In this document: positions 54,796 through 63,362 of the stretch, piece after piece
How positions within the stretch are numbered: position 1 is the first letter of the stretch
Layout of the letters: each line of letters begins with the position of its first letter
Source of the DNA: Sphingopyxis sp. OPL5
GTDB taxonomy: Bacteria; Pseudomonadota; Alphaproteobacteria; Sphingomonadales; Sphingomonadaceae
Assembly: GCF_003797775.2 (NCBI RefSeq)
Contig: NZ_CP060725.1
Coordinates: 3,900,001 to 3,964,000 of the forward strand
Direction of reading: 5' to 3'
DNA: 64,000 bases
The notes under the pieces: generated by a model
Database searches by the model: none
Told to the model about the DNA's origin: nothing
Seen by the model: the letters and a program-made list of their open reading frames with translations, nothing else
Program-made: the position numbers and the translations under genes

Positions 54796-57246
54796 ATGAA
54801 CCGCAGCCTGCCCTTCCTCGTCGCGGCCGCCGCCCTGTGCGCGCCCACCGTGGCGTCGGCGGCGGAAGAGCGGGCGTTCGACGTGCCCAAGGGCAGCCTC
54901 GCGACGGCGCTGCCGCTCGTCAGCCGCCAGGGCGGGGTCAGCATCAGCGTCGCCGATGCACAATTGTGGAACGGGCGGGTCAAGGCGGTGCGCGGGCGGA
55001 TGAGCGTCGACGAGGCGATCCGCCGCATGCTCGCCGGTACCGAAGCACGCGCGATACGGGTCAGCGCGACCAGCTGGCGGATCGAGCGCCGCCCCTCACC
55101 GCCGCCGAAGGTCGCGCGGCGGGCGACCTCGCCGCCAAAAACGCCGCCATCGAGGGCACGGGAACCCGACAATCTGGTCGCGGGTCCCGGCGACGAGATC
55201 ATCGTCACCGCCTCGAAGACCGACCTTCCCTACGCAAGCTTTGCTGGCGTCGCCACCGTTCTCGATGGCGGCGATTTGGCGTTCGGCGGCGAGCGCGGGA
55301 TGGAATCGATCCTGTCGCGGATGGCGACCGTCTCCTCGACCCACCTCGGCTCGGGGCGCAACAAGCTGTTCATTCGCGGCATCGCCGATTCCAGCTTCAC
55401 CGGTCCGACCCAGTCGACCGTCGGCCAGTATCTCGGCGACATCCGGCTGAGCTACAACGCCCCCGACCCCGACCTGCGCCTGTACGACATCGAAAGCGTC
55501 GAGATTCTCGAAGGGCCGCAGGGCACCCTCTATGGCGCCGGGTCGCTCGGCGGCATCATCCGCGTCGTGCCGCAGGCGCCCGATCCCGACCGGCAGACGG
55601 TACAGGCGAGTGCCGGCGTGTCGCTGACCCAGCACGGCGACCCCGGCGGCGACCTCGGCGCGACGGTCAACCTGCCGATCGGCGAGACCGGCCATGCGCT
55701 GCGCCTCGTCGGCTATATGATCAGCGACGGCGGCTATATCGACAATCCGCTGCGCGGGCAGAAGGACGTCAACCGCGTCAATGTTCGCGGCGGCCGTGCC
55801 ACCTTCCGCGTCGACGCCGGCGACGACTGGACCGTCGATCTCGGAGGTGTCTATCAGTCGATCGTCTCGCAGGACGCGCAATATGCCGACAAGAACGCCC
55901 CGCCGCTGATCCGCAATTCGATGGTCGAGCAAAATGCCAAGGCGAAATACGGCCTCGGCACGATCGTGGTGATGAAGGACTGGGACGGGCTGCATTTCCA
56001 GTCGTCGAACGCCTTCGTCAGCCACCGTCTGTTCGAGCGCTTCGACGCGAGCAATCCGAACGACCCGCCGCGCATCCTCGACCAGCGCAACGCGACGCGG
56101 ATGTTCGTCAGCGAGACCCGCCTGTCGCGGCCGTTCGACGATGGCCTCGGCTGGGTGATCGGGGCCAGCATCCTCGACAATCGCACCCGCCAAAGCCGCG
56201 AACTCGGCAACGCACTTGTCCAGATGCCGCTTACCGGCGTTGCCAACCGCATCACCGAATTCACCGGTTATGGCGAGGCGACGGTCGAAGTCACGCCGAA
56301 CCTGATCGCAGCGGGCGGCCTTCGCCTGTCGCATGCGAGCCTCGACGGGTCCGGCAGGGATATCCCGCTCGATGTCGCTTTCGCGGGCCGCGCCGAAACC
56401 GCGCATCGGTCGGAGACCGACCTGTTGCCGTCGGCGTCGCTGCTCGCCTTACCGGTGCGCAACGTGACGCTCTACGTTCGCTACCAGGAGGGCTTCCGTC
56501 CCGGCGGCCTCGCTGTCGACAATAATTTCGTCCGCCGTTTCCGCAACGACCAGGTCCAGACGCTCGAAGCCGGCGTGCGCTTCGGCGAAAAGGGCTGGAC
56601 GCCGTTCGACGCCAGCCTCTCGGTCTCGCACAGCCGCTGGCGCGACATCCAGGCCGATTTCATCGACACCAACGGCTTTCCGACCACCGCCAATATCGGC
56701 GACGGCCGGATCACCAGCATCACCGGCGCCTTTGCGGTGCGGCCGACGCCCGGATTGTCGTTCGAACTCGGCGCGGTCTATAACCACAGCCGCGTGACCG
56801 AGCTTTTCTCCGGCGAACTGCGTACCATCGCGGTTCGCGCCGCCGCCGCGGGGGGCGATGTCGGGATCACCATCCCGCAGGAGGCGCTGCTCGCGCGGCT
56901 CGGCCAGATTCCCAATGTCGCGCGCTACGCGGTACGCGGTTCGTTCAACTACGCCGCACCGATGGGCGACGAGGATCTGCGCATCAACGGTTGGGCCAAT
57001 TATGTCGGCCCGTCGCGGCTCGGTATCGGCCCGATCCTCGGCGAGGGTCAGGGCAAATATCTCGACACCGGCCTCGCGATGCGCCTCGGCGATCATCGCC
57101 GCGGCCTGTCGCTGACGCTGACCAACCTGTTCGACGCCAAGGGCAATCGCTTCGCGCTTGGCACGCCGTTCGTCGAGGGCAGCGCGGGCTTCCTGACCCC
57201 GCTACGCCCGAGGACGATCCGCATCGCGATCGACGTGGCGTATTGA
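54796..57246 (+). CDS. TonB-dependent outer-membrane transducer with STN domain (FecA type)
   Basis: 816 residues. A signal peptide (about 1-23, ending VASAA) precedes an STN signalling domain (ERAFDVPKGSLATALPLVSR..., about 25-98), which marks receptors that talk to FecR. After a Pro/Arg-rich linker come the TonB-box region (DEIIVTASKTD), a plug domain (about 145-260) and a 22-strand-type barrel. Unusually for such transducers the plug lacks a typical siderophore signature I can name, so the ligand is open. It completes a sigma/anti-sigma/receptor operon. Confidence 0.9.
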   Translation: MNRSLPFLVAAAALCAPTVASAAEERAFDVPKGSLATALPLVSRQGGVSISVADAQLWNGRVKAVRGRMSVDEAIRRMLAGTEARAIRVSATSWRIERRPSPPPKVARRATSPPKTPPSRAREPDNLVAGPGDEIIVTASKTDLPYASFAGVATVLDGGDLAFGGERGMESILSRMATVSSTHLGSGRNKLFIRGIADSSFTGPTQSTVGQYLGDIRLSYNAPDPDLRLYDIESVEILEGPQGTLYGAGSLGGIIRVVPQAPDPDRQTVQASAGVSLTQHGDPGGDLGATVNLPIGETGHALRLVGYMISDGGYIDNPLRGQKDVNRVNVRGGRATFRVDAGDDWTVDLGGVYQSIVSQDAQYADKNAPPLIRNSMVEQNAKAKYGLGTIVVMKDWDGLHFQSSNAFVSHRLFERFDASNPNDPPRILDQRNATRMFVSETRLSRPFDDGLGWVIGASILDNRTRQSRELGNALVQMPLTGVANRITEFTGYGEATVEVTPNLIAAGGLRLSHASLDGSGRDIPLDVAFAGRAETAHRSETDLLPSASLLALPVRNVTLYVRYQEGFRPGGLAVDNNFVRRFRNDQVQTLEAGVRFGEKGWTPFDASLSVSHSRWRDIQADFIDTNGFPTTANIGDGRITSITGAFAVRPTPGLSFELGAVYNHSRVTELFSGELRTIAVRAAAAGGDVGITIPQEALLARLGQIPNVARYAVRGSFNYAAPMGDEDLRINGWANYVGPSRLGIGPILGEGQGKYLDTGLAMRLGDHRRGLSLTLTNLFDAKGNRFALGTPFVEGSAGFLTPLRPRTIRIAIDVAY

Positions 57247-57286
57247 TTTCAGCCGAACGACCGCTTTTGGGCGGTTAGCGGCCGTC

Positions 57287-57439
57287 TCAATCCTCCCTGT
57301 CGCGCAGCGATGGGGAGGTGGCAGCGCGAAGCGCTGACGGAGGGGCCGACGCCGTCAAAGGCTGGCGCAAGGCCGCAGCCCCTCCACCACCGCTGCGCGG
57401 CGGTCCTCCTCCCCACGGCTTCGCCGCAGGGAGGATTGA
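57287..57439 (+). repeat. Nested palindromic intergenic repeat, copy 2
   Basis: Ends TCAATCCTCCCTG (57287-57299) and CAGGGAGGATTGA (57427-57439) are perfect inverted repeats, with inner paired blocks as in copy 1 at 25234-25374. The left ~60 bases match copy 1 almost base for base (AGCGATGGGGAGGTGGCAGC, GCTGACGGAGGGGC); the middle differs. It fills the gap between the TonB receptor and the acyl-CoA dehydrogenase, where it may end both transcripts. Confidence 0.82.
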
Positions 57440-57475
57440 ATGGGACCCGCTAACGCCCGCGAGCCGCCTTACAGG

Positions 57476-58615
57476 CTACTCCGCCAGCGTCAGCGCCTCA
57501 TAGCGTTCCATATGATAGTCGGCGCTGCCGAACTGGCCCTCGATCATCGTGGCGCGCTTAAAATAATGGCCGATCGCCAGTTCCTGCGTGATCCCGATGC
57601 CGCCATGGGTCTGGATCGCATTCTGCCCGACGAAGTTCGCGCCGCGCGCAACCTTGTTTTTCGCCGCCGACACTGCCGCCTTGCGTTCGTCGGCGGGCAG
57701 GTCCAGCTTCAGCGTGCCCATGATCGTCATCGAACGCGACTGTTCGACCTCCATGAACATGTCGACCATGCGGTGCTGCAGCACCTGGAATTTGGCGATC
57801 GGGATGCCGAACTGCTTGCGCTGCTGGGTATATTCCAGCGTGCCTTCGTGCAGCTTCTGCATCACACCCGTCGCCTCGGCGCAGACCGCGACCGTGGCTT
57901 CATCGACGACCTGTTCGATCAGCCCCAGCCCCGCGCCCTCGCCGCCGAGCAGCGCGTCCGCAGGGATCGCGACATTCTCGAAATAGATTTCGGACGCGCG
58001 GCTGCCGTCGACGGTTGGATAGTCGCGGCGTACGATGCCCGGCAGGGTCGCGTCGATCAGGAACAGAGACACGCCGTCGCGGTCGCGCTGGCCGCCGCCG
58101 GTGCGCGCGGTGACGAGCAGATGCGTTGCCCAGGGCGCGGCATAGACCACGCCCTTGTGTCCGTTGAGCACATAGCCCGCACCGTCCTTCTTGGCGGTCG
58201 TGCGCAGGTTCGCGAGATCGTAGCGGCCCTGCGGTTCGGCATAGGCGAAGGCGACGATGACATTGCCCGCGATGATCTCGGGGATGAATTTGTCCGCCTG
58301 CGCGCCGCCAACGGCCTTGAGTGCGCCGCCCGCGATCACGACGGTCGGCAGATAGGGCTCGATGCCGAGCACCTTGCCCAGTTCTTCCATGATGATCGCA
58401 TTTTCCAGCGCGCCGCCGCCAAGGCCGCCATGCTCTTCGGAAAAGGACGCGCCGAGCATGCCGAGTTCCTGCGCCAGCGCGGTCCAGATCGCGGGGTCGC
58501 GGCCTTCGTCGCTCGCGATGAACTTCTGGCGCGTCTCGAAATCATAGGTGTCGCTCAGGAAACGGGCGAGCGTGTCGCGGATCATGTCCTGCGTTTCGGT
58601 GTAGGTGAAATCCAT
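57476..58615 (-). CDS. Acyl-CoA dehydrogenase (paralog 1)
   Basis: 379 residues of the acyl-CoA dehydrogenase fold: an alpha-helical N-terminal domain (TQDMIRDTLARFLSDTYDFE), a beta domain with FAYAEPQGRYDLANL and a C-terminal helical domain with KFQVLQHRMVDMFMEVEQ and QTHGGIGITQELAIGHYFKR. It uses FAD to form a 2,3-double bond. The usual catalytic glutamate position near GGIGIT cannot be assigned by eye. It follows the second dehydrogenase gene on the same strand with a palindromic repeat between; such pairs can form heteromeric enzymes, for example in steroid side-chain degradation. Confidence 0.85.
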   Translation of the reverse strand: MDFTYTETQDMIRDTLARFLSDTYDFETRQKFIASDEGRDPAIWTALAQELGMLGASFSEEHGGLGGGALENAIIMEELGKVLGIEPYLPTVVIAGGALKAVGGAQADKFIPEIIAGNVIVAFAYAEPQGRYDLANLRTTAKKDGAGYVLNGHKGVVYAAPWATHLLVTARTGGGQRDRDGVSLFLIDATLPGIVRRDYPTVDGSRASEIYFENVAIPADALLGGEGAGLGLIEQVVDEATVAVCAEATGVMQKLHEGTLEYTQQRKQFGIPIAKFQVLQHRMVDMFMEVEQSRSMTIMGTLKLDLPADERKAAVSAAKNKVARGANFVGQNAIQTHGGIGITQELAIGHYFKRATMIEGQFGSADYHMERYEALTLAE

Positions 58616-58626
58616 CTCTATATCCT

Positions 58627-58716
58627 CGTCGCCCCCGCGAAGGCGGGGGCCGCTATCGTTTTACACTGCGGCGCTGGATAAGGCCGACTGCGGCCCCCGC
58701 CTGCGCGGGGGCGACG
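58627..58716. repeat. Double-hairpin palindromic repeat
   Basis: Two 27-base arms (58627-58653 and 58690-58716) are reverse complements with one mismatch, separated by 36 bases. Each arm is itself a hairpin (GCCCCCGC...GCGGGGGC). It lies between the two acyl-CoA dehydrogenase genes. The CCCCCGCGAAGGCGGGGG core is a familiar REP-like sequence in sphingomonads as I recall; copy number needs a genome search. Confidence 0.85.
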
Positions 58717-58722
58717 CATGCT

Positions 58723-59916
58723 TCAGAGTCCGAGCACCATCTTCGCGATGATGTTGCGCTGGATCTCGTTCGACCCGCCGTAAATCGTCGTCTTGCGGAC
58801 GTTGAAATAGGTCGGCGCGGCGCGGTGGGCATAGTCGGGCCCGATCGGATGCTCGTTGTCGCCTTCCCCGAAACCGCGGAAATAGGGCGCGCCATAATGG
58901 CCGACCGCTTCCAGCGTCAGTTCGGTCAGCCGCTGCTGGATTTCGCTGCCCTTGATCTTGAGCAAGCTCGATTCCGGCCCCGGACCTTTGCCCGCGTTCG
59001 GCCCCGCAAGGCTGCGCAACTCGGTGAATTCGAGCGCGGTCAGGTCGATCTCCAGCTCGGCGATCTTGCGCTTGAAGAACGCGTTGGCGAGCAAAGGCTT
59101 GTCGCCGTCGAGCTCGGTGCGGGCGATTTGCTTGACCTTCTCGACTCCGCGCTTCGACGACGCGACGCCGGCGATGCCGGTGCGTTCGTGGGCGAGCAGG
59201 AACTTGGCGCAGGTCCAGCCCTTATTCTCTTCGTAAACACGCTGCGACTGCGGGACGCGAACGTCCTCGAGCCACACCTCGTTGACCTCATGCTCGCCGC
59301 CGAGCGTGATGATCGGGCGCACGGTGATGCCGGGCGACTTCATGTCGATCAGGAGGAAAGAAATGCCTTCCTGCTGCTTCGCGTCCTTGTCGGTGCGGAC
59401 GAGGAAGAAACCCCAGTCGGCGTGCTGCGCCATCGTCGTCCAGGTCTTCTGGCCGTTGACGATATAGTCGTCGCCATCGGGGACCGCCGCGGTGCGCAGG
59501 CTGGCAAGATCGGACCCGGCGCCGGGTTCCGAATAGCCCTGGCACCACCAATCCTCGCCCGACAGGATGCGGGGCAGGAAGTAAGCCTTCTGCTCGGGGG
59601 TGCCAAAGGTGTAGATCACCGGGCCGACCATCGCGAGGCCGAAGGGCATCAGGCGAATACAGTCGGCGCGCGCGGTTTCCTCGGAAAAGATGAAGCGCTG
59701 CGTCGGGGTCCAGCCGGTGCCGCCATATTCGACCGGCCATGCCGGGGCGACCCAGCCCTTGTTGTACAGGATCTTGTGCCAGGCGAGGAAATCTTCCTTG
59801 GCGAGTTCGTCGCCCTCATCCTGCTTGCCGCGCAGGTCGGCGGGGTAATTTTCGGCGATGAAGCTGCGCACTTCCTGCTGGAAGGCGAGGTCTTCGGGGC
59901 TGAACTCCATGTCCAT
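58723..59916 (-). CDS. Acyl-CoA dehydrogenase (paralog 2)
   Basis: 397 residues: MEFSPEDLAFQQEVRSFIAE at the start, GYSEPGAGSDLASLRTAA and GQKTWTTMAQHADW in the FAD-binding beta domain, and TTIYGGSNEIQRNIIAKMVL at the C-terminus. These are the full acyl-CoA dehydrogenase signatures. ATG at 59916 has GGGAGA six bases upstream; a second ATG at 59910 is possible. Upstream of paralog 1 with 107 bases between, so probably co-transcribed. Likely in fatty-acid or sterol side-chain oxidation; substrate unknown. Confidence 0.88.
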   Translation of the reverse strand: MDMEFSPEDLAFQQEVRSFIAENYPADLRGKQDEGDELAKEDFLAWHKILYNKGWVAPAWPVEYGGTGWTPTQRFIFSEETARADCIRLMPFGLAMVGPVIYTFGTPEQKAYFLPRILSGEDWWCQGYSEPGAGSDLASLRTAAVPDGDDYIVNGQKTWTTMAQHADWGFFLVRTDKDAKQQEGISFLLIDMKSPGITVRPIITLGGEHEVNEVWLEDVRVPQSQRVYEENKGWTCAKFLLAHERTGIAGVASSKRGVEKVKQIARTELDGDKPLLANAFFKRKIAELEIDLTALEFTELRSLAGPNAGKGPGPESSLLKIKGSEIQQRLTELTLEAVGHYGAPYFRGFGEGDNEHPIGPDYAHRAAPTYFNVRKTTIYGGSNEIQRNIIAKMVLGL

Positions 59917-60049
59917 TATGATTCTCCCAAGGGCTATGCCGACCTTATATGGCCGGTTCACGCTTACGTAAAGGTAAGTTGCTTCTTGCTACGCGATATG
60001 CGCGATCATCGTGAAGATGCGCGTCTTTGTCCAGCGCAGCGAGAATGCG

Positions 60050-60943
60050 TCAGCCCACGCCGCCCCGCCGCGTCACGATGACCACCGCCCCGTCGCTGAA
60101 ATAGGCGTTGCGCCGCTCGGCGATCGACAGCGTCACCGGGACGATGGCGCCGTCGCGAACCACCAGGTCGGATTCGATCCGCGCCGGTTTCCCGTCGCGC
60201 AGCACCCCCTCCAGCGCATCCGAAAATTGCGCCCGCCGCGCGACCGCGAGCAAGGCGGAGAATTTCACCCGCCGGATCGCCTCGTCGCCGACCCCCAGCA
60301 TGGCGGTCAGCGAGGCATTCGCATATTCGACCGCCTCGCGCAGCGAGATGCACGCATGGCCGATACCGCCATCGGCATCGAGCGCGCGGAGCGCCGCCGT
60401 CCGCGCATCGCTGGCCTCGAGCGCGGCGATCGCTTCGCTGACGTCGCGCAGGATGATCGCGCCGCCGATCGGCAGCGGCACCAGGTCGGCATGCAGCCAT
60501 TGCCCGGGCCGCAGCAGCGACGGCAGGTCGCCCGAGAAGCGCTCGCGATGGTCGATCATGCGCAGGATGTGGTGGAAGATCAGGCTCGTCTCGATCGCCG
60601 GCAGCGCCGCGGCGAGCGGTTGCCCGACCAGCGCCGCTGCGGAGACCTCGAGCATGTCGGCCGCCGCCGGATTGGCCGCCGCGATCCGCCGCTGCCGATC
60701 GACGAGGATCAGGCTGTCGCGCACCGATTCAAGCAGCAGGACCTGTGAATCGCGCAGTTGCGCTTCGCCGCCCTCGCCCGCCCCGCCCAGCCGCCGGTAA
60801 TCGTCGAGCGAGATCAGCACATGCGCGTCCTTGCCATGATGGGTCACCACGACCGGCTTGCGCGCCGAATGCAGTCGCCAGCTGGCAAAACCGCGAATGA
60901 AGTCCGCCGCCGATACGCGCGCATGGGACTGGCCTGTTTCCAT
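60050..60943 (-). CDS. Phd/YefM-antitoxin-like domain fused to PAS domains
   Basis: 297 residues. Residues ~8-52 (VSAADFIRGFASWRLHSARK then PVVVTHHGKDAHVLISLDDY) match the DNA-binding fold of Phd/YefM antitoxins. A PAS domain follows (SVRDSLILVDRQRRIAAANP..., about 70-170) and a second, weaker one (ACISLREAVEYANASLTAML..., about 195-290). No histidine kinase or output domain follows and no toxin gene is adjacent. It is probably a single-component sensor or regulator. GGAGGATGAG precedes the ATG. Confidence 0.75.
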   Translation of the reverse strand: METGQSHARVSAADFIRGFASWRLHSARKPVVVTHHGKDAHVLISLDDYRRLGGAGEGGEAQLRDSQVLLLESVRDSLILVDRQRRIAAANPAAADMLEVSAAALVGQPLAAALPAIETSLIFHHILRMIDHRERFSGDLPSLLRPGQWLHADLVPLPIGGAIILRDVSEAIAALEASDARTAALRALDADGGIGHACISLREAVEYANASLTAMLGVGDEAIRRVKFSALLAVARRAQFSDALEGVLRDGKPARIESDLVVRDGAIVPVTLSIAERRNAYFSDGAVVIVTRRGGVG

Positions 60944-61012
60944 CTCATCCTCCGAAGCATCGATGCTCCTTCCCTTATGGGTCGGTTTGGGACGCTTTCG
61001 CTCCGGAACGGA

Positions 61013-62647
61013 CTAACCGACGAGCTTCGCCTGGCCGCAGCGCAGCGCGTTGACCCGTGCATCGGCCTGCCCGACATGGACCCCGAGCACCCCGGTCACC
61101 TGCTGCAGCACCCCGTCGAGCAGCGGCGCGGTTGCGCCGACCGTGGTGGCGACAAGCGACTTCAAAGCGCTCAGATTCAGCCCGATTCCCAGCACCGCCC
61201 CGCTAAGGTCCATGCGGTCGGCGAGCGACTTGGCCGCCCCCGCGACCAGCCCCGTGCTCGACACCGTCTTGACCGTGCCGTCGGCGATATTGGTCCGCGA
61301 AAAAGCGACGGGTTTTTCCGCCAGATCGGACAGAACAAGTTCGGCCTCGGCGTCGACGCTGGCCAGCGGCAGTTTCAGCAGGCGCGCCTTTTGGGGATCG
61401 AGCGGGCGGCTCATGTCGCGAAACGCGCTGTCGGTGACCGTCCCGATCGCCAGCGACGCGGGCGACGTCGTTACCGCCAGCGTTACCGCCTTGCTCGCAT
61501 TCTTGCTGCAATCGATCGCAGAAATCCGCGCCGAGGCCGATCCGAGTTCGGCGAGGATCGGCAATTCGATCGTCGCGACCGGCGTCGCGATCCGGGTGTC
61601 GATCCGCAATCGCACCTGCGCGGTGCGGACGACGACCTGATTGTCGTCGGTCACCGCGATCAGCGGCGAATTCGCCGGCGGCTCGCCGATGATCAGCGCC
61701 AGCTTCGCCTGTGTCCCGCCCGGCAGCGCGCCGACGAGGTCGAGGTCGACCTGCCGGTCCGCGGATCCCAGGATCAGCATCGTGCGCAGCAAGCTGAGCA
61801 GGTTGACGCGCACCGGGTTGGCGGCGTCGACCCGCACGCTCGACGAACGCGGGCCGAGGTCGATCGCCGACGCCGGCACAAGTTGCGTCGCGCTGGCCCG
61901 CGCTGCCATATGGTCGACCAGCGGCGCGACATGGCTGTCCGATGCCGCCGCGAGCGCCGACAACACCTGCGGCATCGTCACCCGGCTGTCGAGCGTCTGG
62001 CCAAAGGTCAGCGCCTCGACCCCGATCTCGCTGCGCAAGGCGTCGGAGAATTTCAGCAGGTCGACGTCGGCGCTGGCGAGCGCGTTGTAATCCATCAGCG
62101 ACAGGTTGAGCTCGCTGCCGGTTAGCGCCGACAGGATAGCATTGGGGACCCCGCCGCTCACCGCCGCGACGCGCGAACCGAGCGAGAAGGCGGCGTAGCC
62201 TCGCCGCGACCCCGTCGCCGAAGCGCTGATGATATTGCTGTCGCGTCCGGTGATGACGCGGCCGAAGAACAGCCGATGCTCGCGCGTTAGCACGACGCGC
62301 ACCGCGTTGGGCGACGCACCGCCGGGCGTGAAGCGCCGTTCAGCGGCGACACCGACGTCGGCGACATAGCTGCCGGGGGTCAGCGCGGCGATCGTGATGT
62401 CGCAGTTGCAATTGGCGGCGATGATGCGCTCGGCCGCGGCGCGCTCCTCGCCCGGCTTCGCCGCCGCCGCCATCGCCGCGGCGTCGGCGATCCCCTGCAG
62501 TTTGCGGCGATCGAGGTGGAGCGATCCGACATCGACCGCGAGCGCGGCGGCGCCGATCAGCATGATCATGCCGAAGGCGGCGGCGACGCTGATGCTGCCA
62601 CGAGCGTCGCGCGACAGCCGGGCAACAAGGGGCCGCGCGCGCATCAT
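61013..62647 (-). CDS. TadG-like pilus assembly protein
   Basis: 544 residues. The N-terminus (SRDARGSISVAAAFGMIMLI then AADAVDVG-like ALAVDVGSLHLDRRKLQGIA) is the Tad-N membrane segment with an expanding periplasmic part, and it includes CNCDI and repeated alpha/beta strands. Such proteins accompany Flp/Tad pilus systems, but no von Willebrand A domain is evident. ATG at 62647 overlaps the TadE-like stop by four bases. The other tad genes are not in the window. Confidence 0.75.
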   Translation of the reverse strand: MMRARPLVARLSRDARGSISVAAAFGMIMLIGAAALAVDVGSLHLDRRKLQGIADAAAMAAAAKPGEERAAAERIIAANCNCDITIAALTPGSYVADVGVAAERRFTPGGASPNAVRVVLTREHRLFFGRVITGRDSNIISASATGSRRGYAAFSLGSRVAAVSGGVPNAILSALTGSELNLSLMDYNALASADVDLLKFSDALRSEIGVEALTFGQTLDSRVTMPQVLSALAAASDSHVAPLVDHMAARASATQLVPASAIDLGPRSSSVRVDAANPVRVNLLSLLRTMLILGSADRQVDLDLVGALPGGTQAKLALIIGEPPANSPLIAVTDDNQVVVRTAQVRLRIDTRIATPVATIELPILAELGSASARISAIDCSKNASKAVTLAVTTSPASLAIGTVTDSAFRDMSRPLDPQKARLLKLPLASVDAEAELVLSDLAEKPVAFSRTNIADGTVKTVSSTGLVAGAAKSLADRMDLSGAVLGIGLNLSALKSLVATTVGATAPLLDGVLQQVTGVLGVHVGQADARVNALRCGQAKLVG

Positions 62648-63060
62648 TCGACCGGCAGTTCGAAGGTCGCGCTGGCGCGGATGATATCGCCCGGCGTGAG
62701 CACCAGTGTCGAGCGCAGCAAATTGCCTTCGGGCACATGATAGGCGAGATCGACCGTCACCGTCTGCGCGTTTTCGGACACCAGCACGCTGCGCAATTCG
62801 CGTCGATAACCGCCGACACCGTGCATGCTGCGGTCGATCGCGCGGATCGCGACGGCGCGCCGATCGGCGGCATCGAGCCCGGTGATCGCGGCGCGTGCGC
62901 CGTCGTTCGCCGCCTGCTGCACGCTGTGCGCGAGCAGGAAATATTGACCATAGATGAGGATGCCGAGCAACAGCATCAGGAAGAGCGGCAGCAGCAGCGC
63001 CGTCTCGATCATCGCGGTGCCGCGCCGGTCGCGGGCCAGTCGGGTCGATGTCTTTGTCAT
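62644..63060 (-). CDS. TadE-like pseudopilin
   Basis: 138 residues. A short basic N-terminus (RLARDRRGTAMIETALLLPL) runs into one membrane segment (FLMLLLGILIYGQYFLLAHS), with the conserved glutamate of TadE-type pseudopilins in the position MIETAL. The rest is a small beta-rich periplasmic domain. First gene of a pair coupled to the TadG-like gene by ATGA. Minor pilin or assembly role inferred from the family. Confidence 0.78.
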   Translation of the reverse strand: MTKTSTRLARDRRGTAMIETALLLPLFLMLLLGILIYGQYFLLAHSVQQAANDGARAAITGLDAADRRAVAIRAIDRSMHGVGGYRRELRSVLVSENAQTVTVDLAYHVPEGNLLRSTLVLTPGDIIRASATFELPVE

Positions 63061-63362
63061 GCCGGCGATTATGCGCAGCGGGCGTAACCGGGCCTGCCTG
63101 CATCGCGGAATCGCGAAATACCGGAATTACACATTTTTGCCGGACCCGATTGATCGAGGGCATATTTCAGTCCGGGCGGCAATCGGCCATTTTTGTTTCG
63201 ATGCAGGAACATTGCTAACGCGATCCTGCCATGGCCGCCGGCCCCGATGTCGGAAAACAGGAAAATTAGGCGCCGAAAACGGCGAAAGCCGCACCCCCTG
63301 GAGGGCGCGGCTTTCGAAACCACGACGATCGGTCAGACGATCGCGAAATCCCTATCCCCGCG
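63061..63362. other. 302-base intergenic region
   Basis: No gene or RNA is recognisable here. It must contain the promoter for the TadE-TadG pair and the 3' end of the tail-collar gene. The only structure I see is the hairpin at 63284-63315. Confidence 0.5.
63284..63315 (-). terminator. Possible terminator of the tail-collar gene
   Basis: A nine-pair stem (GAAAGCCGC / GCGGCTTTC) with partial inner pairing lies 48 bases after the stop. On the minus strand it is followed by GCCGTTTTC rather than a clean T-run, so support is moderate. Confidence 0.45.

Noticed and set aside
60050..60943. A toxin-antitoxin locus at the Phd-like gene
   Set aside because: No adjacent toxin gene (Doc, RelE or YoeB type) is present; the Phd-like part is fused to PAS domains.
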